A DNA stretch of 64,000 nt, from positions 52,441,550-52,505,549 of the forward strand of contig NC_085869.1 in NCBI RefSeq assembly GCF_034702125.1, written 5' to 3'. The notes beneath the pieces are model-generated. The model did not search any database, was not told the DNA's origin, and worked only from the letters and a program-made list of their open reading frames with translations. The translations under genes were made by a program, and so were the position numbers. The DNA is from Engraulis encrasicolus (taxonomy: Eukaryota > Chordata > Actinopteri > Clupeiformes > Engraulidae). Positions 33,790-45,625 of this stretch are shown piece by piece; the first letter of the stretch is position 1; every line of letters starts with the position of its first letter.

Positions 33790-34080
33790 ATGTGGCCAGG
33801 GCCACTGACAGCTTTGGCTGGGCCCGGGACAAAGACATCTGAAAGGGCCCTTAACCCATTGTCTCCTGGAGACACATATACGCTGAGATTTGAGCTGTTT
33901 TATTAAAAATGTGGGGGTCCTTGAGGGTCCTTGCTTTTAAATGTTACTCATTCCATGTTCTTCGGACGATGAGATATTTAGGATTTAATAGGCAGAGGGC
34001 ACCCTTTCCCAAAAAGGGCTTAGGACAAAATGGGTTAACTCAACACATACAATGTAATGAGGATCCAATTGTCCCTGCTT
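33790..34080 (+). mobile_element. hAT MITE of the same family, interrupted
   Basis: CAGGGCCACTGACAGCTTTG at the left. After the nested insert at 33851-34038 the expected ACACATACAATGTAATGAGG interior resumes and then fades. Confidence 0.65.
33851..34038. mobile_element. TTAA-flanked MITE nested in a hAT MITE
   Basis: TTAACCCATTGTCTCC at the left and GGACAAAATGGGTTAA at the right. Removing it restores the host MITE across AAAGGGCCC and CTCAACACATAC, so it inserted later. TTAA target typical of piggyBac-type elements. Confidence 0.75.
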
Positions 34081-34161
34081 GTGTCAATCTCGGATTTACA
34101 GAAGTAAGTGAAGACCCTGGCAAAAAATCAACTGATCGCAAGGACACGTCTGTATGGGGGT

Positions 34162-34339
34162 GGTTGACGTGACGCCTTGTTTTTTTCGTAACATTGGTTA
34201 AAATCCTACAAAACTTTTATTTTTCCTTTAAAAAAACAAATGTCAATGAAAGATGTGGTACATTATGTTTCATTTGAGTCTTAGATGAGAAGAAACATTT
34301 TTGTCAAGATTTATGTAAAGGTTTATATGTCAAATATTC
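34162..34339 (-). repeat. Truncated CACACCACAGGACA-type repeat at the start of copy B
   Basis: Matches 30522-30701 (GTGACGCCTTG to ATGTCAAATATT) and abuts the first base of duplication copy B. Confidence 0.7.
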
Positions 34340-35336
34340 CAATATGGTCCAGCTGCGTCTTGTCCAGCTAATACCGCTACGCCCATTCCTCCTTACTAGA
34401 CCGCCCTCACAGTAACGCCCCTTTGGCTGTTCAAGTTTCTGAAGTCAGTGACATGCTGCCGAATGACAACACAAGCGCCGCGCGGGACTTATTAAAACGA
34501 CTGGATGGATTTCGCTGGATGGATTTCGCTGCAGCGATCACTCAACTGTCGGTAAGATTTCGAATGAAATGCATGAATATACATAACGGTTACTTTACGA
34601 GTTGACTTAGTCGGAGTGCGAACAGAAAGTCGGAGGTGTCATATTTGTTCAACCTGGTGTTAAACGTAATTTCAATTCTTGACCAGTGCATGTAAAGAAA
34701 TTGTAAATAAAACCGACTTGATGTAGTAGTGCTAAAAATAAACCTTTATATTTTCTCTTAGTGAACTTCTCAAAATATATGGGCTATAATGTAGATACCA
34801 CTTGGGATGGGTTTATCGTTACCTATTGTTTCTGATGGGGCGTTAATTGGTGTGGCACCCGCACCCGGAACTCTTCCTCACTTCGGGAAGATTGGCAAGG
34901 GGTAAGCTGTGTTTTTTTCCTTCGTGTCACAAACTATTTAATGATGTTTCTGTACTTTAATTTCTCTGTTATTTTATTGATCTTTGATGGGAAGATATTC
35001 TGTTACGTTTGTGTTGATATTTTCGTTGTAATTTTCGCTCAAAGTATGTACATTAGCGCCATTAATGTCCGCGATCGTTATGAAGTTAACAGGTGCTAAC
35101 GAGCCTATTGTGTCGCAGGAATGCCGTTTGCTTCGCCCCCTTGCAGTGTGCCTCATTGTGTCCGCCCTGTCAGATTGGGAAGTAAATAAATGCTACTGGA
35201 TCGAGGCCCCTCGTCATCTCTCCTGCCTCTTCAATCATCCAAAGACTGTTTAGTCTGTTATTTTAATGTAATGGTCGGTTCATGTCCGTTGCATTGACTT
35301 GACTTGTCATTGGGTCTGATTTTAAATGTGCCATAT

Positions 35337-35512
35337 AGTTCAATGTGGGAGCAGGTTCACACACTAAATAAGACACTAAGGTCAAGCACAAGCAGATTTA
35401 TTTTTTTTTAAACAATTCTCAGAACAGATTAGAGCAGACGTTTCAGGTTGCTGCCATCAGAGAGCAGTGACTTGACCTCAGTGTCTTATTTAGTGTACTC
35501 CCACATTGAACT
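35337..35512. repeat. Inverted repeat, copy B
   Basis: Counterpart of 26309-26480. Confidence 0.75.
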
Positions 35513-35658
35513 CTACTTTTTGGGTCCACACACCTACTTATTTCTAAACATCTAGAGTGCAACAATACCCATGCCTCCTAATGTGCCATATAACCTGTAT
35601 CTCGCCTATTGTGTGTGTGTGTGTGTGAGTGTGAGTGTTTGTGAATGTGTTCACGCAG

Positions 35659-35779
35659 ATATAAGAAGTTGGGGTTGGGGTTGATGATCCACATGATGGT
35701 GATGGACCAGGACAGCTCTGGACCTCCTGACTGGCAGCTCCATCCTCAACATCTCTTCCTGCCCTTCACACATATACAG
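35659..35779 (+). other. Exon-like module 1B
   Basis: Counterpart of 26624-26736, between CACGCAG and ATACAG|GTAAGG, with an 8-base net length difference. The open frame (LGLMIHMMVMDQDSSGPPDW) is kept. Confidence 0.35.
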
Positions 35780-36126
35780 GTAAGGACAATTTTTAAAAAC
35801 TCACTGCATTGTCTGAGGCAAAAGTAGGAGAAAAGGAGTGTGCGAGTGAGTAAGTGAGAACCCGGCCATTACATGTGATGTGACCCTTAAAGGGCGTGTG
35901 TGTGTCCTAGAACCAAGACAGTGGCAGTGTGTGTGTCTGTCTGTCTTTGGTTAAGGATATTTTTAAGATACTACCTTGTTGTGTTAACATTATTTTGCTA
36001 TTTCTGACAGGCAGAGGCAGTTTTCTGAAGGATGGTTAATGTCAGTACCAACATGTTGTGATGGAGGCTTCCACCTGAGCTGAACACAGAAACTTGCACA
36101 CAGTGGTGAGTAAAACACTGAATCTA

Positions 36127-36386
36127 AAGACAAGCTGGGCTACTTCACAGTGACTAGACCCAGAGATGACTGGAGCACTCAGCAACTTTTTTAGAGGTTT
36201 TTTATTTTGGTGCACAAAATGACTGACGTTTCGGCGCACGGCGCACCGGCGCACTCTGAGGAAGGCGCAGGTGCGCCGAAACGTCAGTCATTTTGTGCAC
36301 CAAAATAAAAAACCTCTAAAAAAAGTTGCTGAGTGCTCCAGTCATCTCTGGGTCTAGTCACTGTGAAGTAGCCCAGCTTGTCTTTA
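36127..36386. repeat. Long inverted repeat with hammerhead-like core, copy B
   Basis: Counterpart of 27078-27329 but with almost perfect arms: TTTTTTAGAGGTTTTTTATT on the left is matched on the right with one base difference. Confidence 0.75.
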
Positions 36387-36672
36387 TACTGCTGTCCTCG
36401 ACGGTGAGCACCACCAAGGCTGAAGCGCAGACATCCCCTCTTCGAAAACACTGAATCTGTTTTGTTCTGCACTAGACCAATAAGTATTTCATACAGTAAT
36501 TCCTTTCTGTGCTGTGTTTATTTATTGAAAAAAAAATGTGGATAGAGGATAATACAAAACACTGGCACTGTAGTGATCCTTGCACAGGCCAGAAGCTGTG
36601 TATCTCTTCAGCCTGGTGTTCTGCATTAAAATGATGGGTGTGATTTTTATGTAGTGTATTCTATGTATCCCT

Positions 36673-36674
<2 letters not shown>

Positions 36675-36758
<84 letters not shown>
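36675..36758. repeat. (GT)n microsatellite
   Basis: Expanded relative to copy A, where only a short interrupted GT tract exists; it has overwritten the acceptor of module 2B. Confidence 0.95.
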
Positions 36759-36915
36759 GTTCCTGTTCAGCATTGATATGCCGGTAATGGGTTTGATGAG
36801 CCACAGCATGGTGATGGGCAATCAGCATCAGGACCAGGGCCGCTCACAAGGAGAACCTCCTGCCCTGCCTCTTCATCCTCAACCTCCAATCTTCCTGCTC
36901 TTCACACATGTGCAG
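36759..36915 (+). other. Exon-like module 2B
   Basis: Counterpart of 27647-27815. The donor GTGCAG|GTGAGG is kept but the acceptor has been replaced by the GT expansion. Confidence 0.3.
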
Positions 36916-37177
36916 GTGAGGACAACCTCTAAAATGCACACTTGACTTGAGGCAAAGGGGGGAGAATAGGCGTGCATGCATGCACGTGCACCAAACTTTA
37001 AGACAGTAGCAGTGTGTGGGGGGGCATGTGCACAAGCATATGCACGTGCTCATGTCATGTCCTTCTGTAGGTAGATAGGGGGTGGTTGTTTTTGTCTTAA
37101 TTGTCATTCATAACATTAACATGCCTTTTTTTGACAGGCATGGAGCCAGTTTTCAGAGGGAGGGCTGATGACACCAG

Positions 37178-37680
37178 CAACTTCGGATCTGAACCTGATC
37201 AACCCAGCACCAACCACTGTGCCGCTCCTCCTCTGCCAACTGCACCACATGGCTCCACCATCTCAAAAAGGCACAGACACTACTCCACTTCCTGCGAAGG
37301 ATGAGAGAAGAGCCGACCTCCCCACAACGGCACTCACCACCTTCTACAGGGGTGTCATTGAGAGCATCCTGACCAGCAGCCTCTCTGTCTGGCATGGCAG
37401 CCGTCAAGCTGAAGACTAGAAGGCAGTACAGAGAGTGGTGAGGACAGCAGAAAAGCTCATAAGATCACCCCTACCAGCCATTCCGGATCTGTACACTTCA
37501 CACTGTTCCAAGAGGGCAATGAACATCATAAAGACACAACTCATCCAGCACACAGACCGCCCTCCCTACTACCATCAGGGAAGCGCTAGCCCACCATGCG
37601 GTGCTGCAAAAGCACACTGGGAAACGGCTTCTTTCCACAAGCCATCAGACTCCTCAACGCACTGAAGAAAACCACATGAA
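37178..37680 (+). pseudogene. CR1/L2-like LINE fragment, copy B
   Basis: Counterpart of 28080-28560. It retains about 19 bases (GCTGAAGACTAGAAGGCAGT region) that copy A lacks, so the join to RVVRTAEKL differs between copies. Confidence 0.65.
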
Positions 37681-38213
37681 TAACCAAGGACACGAGAGAA
37701 TATTCCATGAACACTTCTTTCACCATGCCACTTACACTTTACTCATTGCACCTTGTATACAGCATCTTCACACCACCTGTATGAACTCCTCCTGCTGTGT
37801 GTGTGTGTGTGTGTGTCCACTGTGTTTGTGTATTTATTGTCCATCAGTATGTTAATCTTATTATTGCACACTGTTTGGGTGTGAGTGTATTTATAGTATG
37901 TATCAGTCTGTATTTAATGTCAATGCCTTATTTTTAGTTATTAGTTAAATGCACATTGGAGACTGGTCAAACACAATTTCAAACTTTGTGTTAACCCTCC
38001 ATAGATTTTTTTTGTCAAAAAATGGAGTCTAATCTACTGTACTAGGCTATCAACAGACCACACAGTTGAGTGCTGTTTTATGCACTCTGAATATGAGGAG
38101 AGGAAGAGGTGACCGTTCACACTTCATAGTGTAAAAGTAAACGGAAATAAATTTTCACATTTCATTCCTGTCTCGTTCGTTCACTTCTTTCAGCAATGTA
38201 TGTGGCCTACATG

Positions 38214-38377
38214 CAGGGAAGCTGACAGGGGGGACAAAGGGGTCCGTTGACCTGGGCCCAGTGAGACGAGGGGTCCAGGAATGGGTCCTCATTACATTGT
38301 ATGTAGTCTATGTATTGAGTGGGGGGCCCTTTCAGATGACTTTGTCCTGGGCACAGCCAAAGCTGTCAGCGGCCCTG
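38214..38377 (-). mobile_element. hAT-like MITE, copy B
   Basis: Counterpart of 29082-29245, practically identical. Confidence 0.65.
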
Positions 38378-38910
38378 ATTATGTACGCACAAACACTGGT
38401 TATGATGGTAGGAAAAATGTTCTGTTTTCTGATGGCCTTTGAATTAAGACAGGCCAATCTGGAACCTCTCCTGGATAAAGAGGTAAGCTTCAATAGTGTG
38501 GTCACTCCTAAATCATAGACAGACATGGAGTATGGTAGGCCTATGGTAATGAAGAAATCGTTTTTCTCCAATAGAACAAAAATGGCCTATTGCCATTTCA
38601 AATACTATTTCATATATTTTTTCATTAATATCTGCTCTTTCCAAGCTGACCACATTGCCACATAAATGTGGTGAGGTGACACGCATTACTTTAAAAAGTC
38701 GGGAATGTGTTGCTGATGTTTTACATTGTTTCAAACTTTTCTAAGTAGCCTATAGGCCTACCAAGTGAACAACCTCGGCAAAAAAGGGTTTTTTAATTAT
38801 TATTATTTGTCCGGGTGTGTGAATATCCTGGAAAGGATGTTAAATCATATATAGCCTACACAGTGTTAACAGTGACCTTGATACACACAGCTAGGTAAGG
38901 TAATGTCAAC

Positions 38911-38966
38911 GCATTGACAGTATATATTTAGGCAATATATACAGTATTTACTGTCAATGTGTCAAC
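38911..38966. mobile_element. 56-base palindromic insertion present only in copy B
   Basis: CATTGACAGTATATATTTA and TACTGTCAATG form inverted ends. TGTCAAC is at 38904-38910 and 38960-38966 as a 7-base duplication. Copy A has the empty site. Confidence 0.75.
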
Positions 38967-39727
38967 GTTGTCGTGTTGAAATTAAAGCATTTTGGCGACC
39001 CGATACGTTGCTATGACAAATTTGTGCATAGCGACACGAGTCCTAAACAGTAGGCTACAATGTCCAAGGTACGGGAAGACAAAGCAAGATACATATTGGA
39101 TTAGAAAACGTGTGATTTATCTCACTTTCTTACATAAATTGTTGAGAATATTATGTCAGTGGAATGTTCAGTGAAACGTTTCTCTGGAAGATAACAATTT
39201 GCACGGGATATCTTTGTAACAAACAATGGAGCCTTCATCCGGAAATGGCCTTGAAAATGACATCATGCAGTATCCCTTCACGATTGGCCAATACGGCAAA
39301 TGCCGGGAACGCCCATGGGCGTGCTTGCATTAAGGGTGGAACTGTTTTACTGCAGCTGGACCCTTCTCCCTCGAATGACAAAGGTTCCCCACCCCGGCCC
39401 TAGACACAAATGGCACGCTGCCTTGACTAGATTCAATCAAGTTTACAGTCAGTTAGGGCTTTGTAGGGCAGTAGAAATGCCGGGACTCAAACCCAGACCC
39501 TCTGGAGTGCAACCCTTCTCCCATCCATTGGGCCCCGCTCATCATCTATGCACTGCCCATCATGGGGTCCCTTGCACCCATGTACTGGTTCCCTCACAAC
39601 TACGAACTACGAACTACGCCTCAGACACAATGAGTGTGCCTCTGATCATGGCATCCCGGCAGCCATCCCGTTTACAACTTTAACAGTGTAGGATAATATA
39701 GAGTTGGCCCACCAGGACTTGGGTGGA

Positions 39728-40440
39728 AGACGTGACGCCTTGTTTTTTCGTAACATTGGTTAAAAACCTACAAAACTGTTATTTTTCCTTTAAAAAACAA
39801 ATGTCAATGAAAGAAGATGTGATACATTATGTTTCATATTAGTCTTAGATGAGAAGAAACCTTTTTGTTAAGATTTATGTAAAGGTTTATATGTCAAATA
39901 TCCTGCGGTGTGACTGTAACATTAATGAAACCTGGAATATAATATATATATAAAATTAACCAACAACATTTTGAATAATGTATGAAGCATTTGGCATGAT
40001 TGCATAAATATAAACTTTATATTAAGATATGTGAATGTGAAAAAAACTCAAGACAGTAATATTAACTACAAGTTCAATTTCGTAACACAAATTGCGTCCT
40101 GTGGGGTGACATGTATGTCAATGTTTGTGAACGGGCAGCTGCAAGGCCAACTACAAGGGTCTTAAAGACTGGCTCCTAACCAGTCAGTACCTCAGTTATT
40201 GGAGAGTGCTGTGGAAGCTTAAGGTGGCTATTAACCTCTTAATATGTCTTCATATTGCAATGTTTCTGACACGCAATGCTTAGGTTCATTTTATGGTGTC
40301 CTGTGGTGTGACTGCTCTTATAGAAGCAAAAAAAGTTTTTTTTTAATAAATGAAAACACATATTAAGATTAAACACAATATCATTATCAAGTTAGCATGA
40401 GGGTTGTGACATGCCTATGCAATGTGTTGATGCAGGACAC
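39728..40440 (-). repeat. CACACCACAGGACA-type dispersed repeat, copy in duplication B
   Basis: Counterpart of 30522-31240. Confidence 0.6.
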
Positions 40441-41268
40441 ATTTTCTCAAAAATGGCAAAAATTAGGCGAAATTCCACGGACCACTAAGTGCTTTATATA
40501 TTTTTTTAAATTCCAATTTTTTCAATCAATTTTTTCAGGAATTGGAAAAACTTTTTTTTTTTTTTGGCATACGCCCTTAAACGTCAGCCACCCACTTACA
40601 CCCAGATCTTCTGGGGTACCAAACTGGGACTCTAACTGCTACACCAAAGTGCCAGGCCTGTGACAAATCACACCGAAAACCCTAGTAATGGTCCTAGTAA
40701 CATCACAGGCTGATCTGTAACAAAAATATATAATCGTGAAAACAGGAATATGGACTTTGACCTGCAGTACAATGTCCAGTTGACCTGCTTCAATCAAGCA
40801 AGCTGAGCCCAATCAGTGACTGTTATTACTAACCTGCAGCAATATCAAACTCAGAAGCAAAAACAGGAATAGCCTATGGAGTTTTTCCGAGAACAAATCA
40901 TCTAGTGAAATCCCAAAGACGCAACAGGCTATTGTCATATTTGAAATGGTTTCCTATCTAAAATAATGAAATAGAACAGCAATTTCTCATACCAGGGCTT
41001 TGTTATAATTGATCCGATGCCCACACCATTCTGAGCATTTTCAAATTCAATTTCATATCAAATGGTTGGACTGGAAGCTGAATGACAGAAAGGAAGGACA
41101 GTATTGCCAGATGCTGATAAGTTTCCATCAGAAAAGTGAACACGGCTGAGATGGGATGGTATGAGCTGGGGTGGTAAATTGACACCCACCAAACGCCCAA
41201 AGGCTGGTAAAAATTCAGCTTGGCTGGTAGAAAATAAAACTTACCAGCAACTTTGACCAACTGGTGAG

Positions 41269-41822
41269 CAGGGGTGGAAAAGTAACTTATTACTTTTACT
41301 CAATATTGTACTTGAGTAGCTTTTATGAATACTTTGTACTTTTTAAGTATTTTTTTAAATTAATACTTTTACTTGTACTTGAGTACATTTTGACCCAAGT
41401 ACTTTACTCAATTACACTGGAACCTGGCCTGAGTACTGAGTAAAAAAAAATGACTGAGAGACAAAATGCCATGCACAATAATGCCACAATCCGCCGGAAA
41501 TGAAAGATTGTGCAGGATGGCACACAGCATTTCCACTATTTTACTATCTTGTATCAATGTATTGGATGATGGCTGGAGCCAAGCAAGAGATAGAGGTTAT
41601 GGAGGACGATATTCAAGAAAAATAAACATGACATTCTCAAGAGGACAGCTAATTAAAAGTAACTAAGTACTTTTTACTCAAATTACATTTTAAGTGAAGT
41701 ACTTTTTACTTTTACTTGAGTAGATTTTTAGATAGGTACTTTTACTTGTACTTGAGTAGAATTTAGGCAAAGTAAAGATACTTTTACTTGAGTACACATT
41801 TTCGGTACTCTTTCCACCTCTG
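41269..41822. mobile_element. hAT MITE with perfect target duplication, copy B
   Basis: Counterpart of 32087-32640; CTGGTGAG at 41261-41268 and 41823-41830. Confidence 0.9.
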
Positions 41823-41828
41823 CTGGTG

Positions 41829-41860
<32 letters not shown>

Positions 41861-41936
41861 GCCAGTAAGATTAACATCTACTAGTAATTTTGGCTCGTAA
41901 TGAAAAAGTTGATTTAGAGCCCTGGTTGGAAAAGAG

Positions 41937-41939
<3 letters not shown>

Positions 41940-42027
<88 letters not shown>
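41940..42027. repeat. (GT)n microsatellite, copy B
   Basis: About 88 bases of GT. Confidence 0.95.
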
Positions 42028-42029
<2 letters not shown>

Positions 42030-42699
42030 CTCGAACACACCCTACCCCCACCCCTCACAGGTTTTTAAACCATACCCTGTACACCTGTTTGTTTTTGCAC
42101 TTGAAAAAGGACGAAGGTTCGAAACGTCGTGCAAATAAATCACTGGGAGCATTAACAGTGTTGCGGACTTCCATCATTTACTTCAGTTACTTTATTTTGT
42201 CCAGCACCTGTACTACTGATCTGCGCGCATTCTCTACCTTCTTGTGTGTGTGTTCTACACATTACTCGAACAAATCCTGAAGATAATGCTGATGAACTGT
42301 GGAGAGCCTGGAGAATAAATACGTACATTTGAGCATATACAGTAGACTACCAAGGAAACAGGTGAGTAAAGTGGAGTCATTTTAATGGGATAATAACTGA
42401 GTAATAACAATATGATAATACAGCTGACAACATACCAGCTGACCAGCACACAAAGACATGTACCTTTGGGCAGCGGCCTTTAGTTTAAGGTCATATAGTC
42501 TACAGCAGAATTCACTTTGAATGCCATACAGCACATTTTGAATGGGTCAGAGATGTAACTCCAAAATGAATGGAACTGAAATAAAAACTTGGTCAATAAC
42601 CTCGTGCCATATCTATGCACCATGTATTGAGATTGTTTGAAGAGAGAAGGAATTATATTGAAAGATCATGCCAATAAGATGCAATTAAACTTCGGGTAT

Positions 42700-43909
42700 G
42701 GGTCATTTCACTTGAAATCAGACACTTTGGGACCCGACCAACCCGGATTTCGATCATACTTGGTGTGCCTTTTCAGTAGCAAGGTAGCACCCCAGAACTG
42801 CATTGGTTTGAATCTGACACTAATATTAAGGGAGAAACAGACTAGGAAAGGTTCACATGTGAGGGTAGGACACTATACATTCAGCCTTGAATATATCAGT
42901 CAGTGTTAGTCACAAAAAGATGCCTGTGGTGTTGTTTGAAAGCTCTTTTCTGGCTCTACATATTACACAATCACCTTGGAATACAACTACTCTCAGAATA
43001 TGAATTATGATAAATTGAAAAATTAAAAATTGAATATCTAAAAAACTTATATTTTAAAATGGCCAGTTCCTTGTCCAAACGTAGCCGGCAATGTCATGAG
43101 CAGCACCTAAAATGCTGGTGTTCGGTTTGTTATTCATTTCAGAGAGAATTTGACTCACAAATATGGCATCATACAGACCACTTACTAATAATATGATAAT
43201 ACCATAGTAGCATCACATGACAAAACAAAAACAAAACAAAAATGGTCAGTGTCCATGGTCCCAGGTTTCAGAAACTAAGGCAGATGTCCATTTATACACA
43301 CCAAATGATGATATGTGAATGTTTGAACATTCCTTCTCTGTGTACCTGTGCCATCTTCCCTTTACCGTACTTTAAAGAGATAATCAATGGCTACACTCTC
43401 ATTGTGTACTCTACCAGTGCATTTGAAGCAGCAGCTGTGTCTTTTGTAGATAATGTATAAGTACGTCCCGTTGCAGTTACAGGTTCCACTACCAGAAGCA
43501 CATCTTGATGATCCATGGCAAGTCTATCTGGTCTGAAGGGAAAAGTGAAGGATGGAGATGGTCCATGAGGATGCAGGAAGTTCAGTTTCACCTCTCCAGT
43601 GCTCGGCATACATTCCTCAACACATGCTAGCCACCAGTTGCCATCATATACAGCTACAACATACCCTTTGATGCTTGAAAATGTAACACATTCCTTTACT
43701 GAGCTCACTCTTTCAACTCTGCCTTCTCTGAATGCTGAAAATGGCCTAACTTCCACTGTGTCCATTGACAATGGGCAGAAGCTGTGTAGTTTTTGAGTAC
43801 CTGGAATAGTTCTTGCAGATTCCAACCTTTTCAACAGGTTCTCAGCTTCATGATGGTACATCTCTGTTGTGGCAAACTGGCAATGGATGTTCTTGACATT
43901 ATCCTTGAC
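42700..43909 (-). repeat. Left inverted arm of the foldback element
   Basis: Contains a minus-strand frame (43861-43391, 156 codons) differing from the right-arm frame by about one residue. Confidence 0.9.
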
Positions 43910-43949
43910 TGACTCCCTTGAACCAGGAACGTTTTTAAAACTATAGTTT

Positions 43950-44930
43950 TGTAATTCAAGATGCTATTCAATCATTTCACTGGAACAACCAGTGCAGGCC
44001 ACAATCCATCCATTTGTATGCTACTACCAAGATCAGTTGAAACTGGGAAACAAATCTGTTTTGTTGTTATTTCAGACTGCAACATTCATGATACAATTGC
44101 TGTACATCTGTTTCAGAAGCTCCTAATTCAGTTCCTCAGTGACACTTCATCAATGACAGAACGTCCAAAGAAGATCCTATATTTTTTCTGATGGCTGTGC
44201 TGCACAATATAAGAACCTTAAAAACACAACAAATTTGTGCCACCACGAGGCAGATTTTCACATACCTGCAGAGTGGCACTTTTTTGCCACATCACATGGC
44301 AAAGGTCCATGTGATGGCGTTGGAGGGACAGTTAAATGGCTTGCTGCACGAGCAAGTCTGCAACGTCCTATTGACAATTAAATTGTAACACCATACCAAC
44401 TGTTTGAATTTGTCAAGGATAATGTCAAGGACATCCATTGCCAGTTTGCCACAACAGAGATGTACCATCATGAAGCTGAGAACCTGTTGAAAAGGTTGGA
44501 ATCTGCAAGAACTATTCCAGGTACTCAAAAACTAAAGAGCTTCTGCCCATTGTCAATGGACACAGTGGAAGTTAGGCCATTTTCAGCATTCAGAGAAGGC
44601 AGAGTTGAAAGAGTGAGCTCAGTAAAGGAATGTGTTACATTTTCAAGCATCAAAGGGTATGTTGTAGCTGTATATGATGGCAACTGGTGGCTAGCATGTG
44701 TTGAGGAATGTATGCCGAGCACTGGAGAGGTGAAACTGAACTTCCTGCATCCTCATGGACCATCTCCATCCTTCACTTTTCCCTTCAGACCAGATAGACT
44801 TGCCATGGATCATCAAGATGTGCTTCTGGTAGTGGAACCTGTAACTGCAACGGGACGTACTTATACATTATCTACAAAAGACACAGCTGCTGCTTCAAAT
44901 GCACTGGTAGAGTACACAATGAGAGTGTAG
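43950..44930 (+). pseudogene. Transposase-like C-terminal region, decayed
   Basis: Reading 5' to 3': VVISDCNIHDTIAVHLFQKL, then a one-base frame change within a T run near 44181, then FSDGCAAQYKNLKNTTNLCH, EWHFFATSHGKGPCDGVGG, TVKWLAARASLQRP, a TAA stop at about 44384-44386, then YQLFEFVKDNV and the 156-codon frame starting MYHHEAENLLKRLE and ending ALVEYTMRV (44460-44930). The SDG-QYKN and SHGKGPCDGVGG blocks recur in uncharacterised animal transposon proteins as I remember them, but I cannot name the superfamily. GNWWLACVEE and NFLHPHGPS look like a conserved small C-terminal domain. At least one frameshift and one stop make it non-functional here. Confidence 0.6.
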
Positions 44931-45621
44931 CCATTGATTATCACTTTAAAGTACGGTAAAGGGAAGATGGCACAGGTACACAGAGAAGGAATGTTCAAAC
45001 ATTCACATATCATCATTTGGTGTGTATAAATGGACATCTGCCTTAGTTTCTGAAACCTGGGACCATGGACACTGACCATTTTTGTTTTGTTTTTGTTTTG
45101 TCATGTGATGCTACTATGGTATTACCATATCATTAGTAAGTGGTCTGTATGATGCCATATTTGTGAGTCAACTTCTCTCTGAAATGAATAACAAACCGAA
45201 CACCAGCATTTTAGGTGCTGCTCATGACATTGCCGGCTACGTTTGGACAAGGAACTGGCCATTTTAAAATATAAGTTTTTTAGATATTCAATTTTTAATT
45301 TTTCAATTTATCATAATTCATATTCTGAGAGTAGTTGTATTCCAAGGTGATTGTGTAATATGTAGAGCCAGAAAAGAGCTTTCAAACAACACCACAGGCA
45401 TCTTTTTGTGACTAACACTGACTGATATATTCAAGGCTGAATGTATAGTGTCCTACCCTCACATGTGAACCTTTCCTAGTCTGTTTCTCCCTTAATATTA
45501 GTGTCAGATTCAAACCAATGCAGTTCTGGGGTGCTACCTTGCTACTGAAAAGGCACACCAAGTATGATTGAAATCCGTGTCGGTCGGGTCCCAAAGTGTC
45601 TGATTTCACGTGAAATGACCC
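44412..45621 (+). repeat. Right inverted arm of the foldback element
   Basis: Mirror of 42700-43909. Confidence 0.9.
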
Positions 45622-45625
45622 GTAT

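Larger units (their letters stand above)
34340..42412 (+). repeat. 8-kb direct duplication, copy B
   Basis: Parallels copy A (25312-33234) throughout. Visible differences include a longer GT tract at 36675, a 56-base insertion at 38911-38966 and a complete palindrome at 36127-36386. Confidence 0.95.
42700..45621 (+). mobile_element. Foldback DNA transposon with 1210-base inverted arms
   Basis: Left arm 42700-43909 and right arm 44412-45621 are inverted copies of equal length and very high identity, around a 502-base centre. Outer ends are GGGTCATTTCACTTGAAATC and GATTTCACGTGAAATGACCC. GTAT flanks both sides (42696-42699, 45622-45625), suggesting a 4-base target duplication. Centre plus right arm encode a decayed transposase-like frame; the left arm repeats its C-terminal 156 codons in reverse. 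A solo terminus lies at 22223-22745. Confidence 0.85.
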
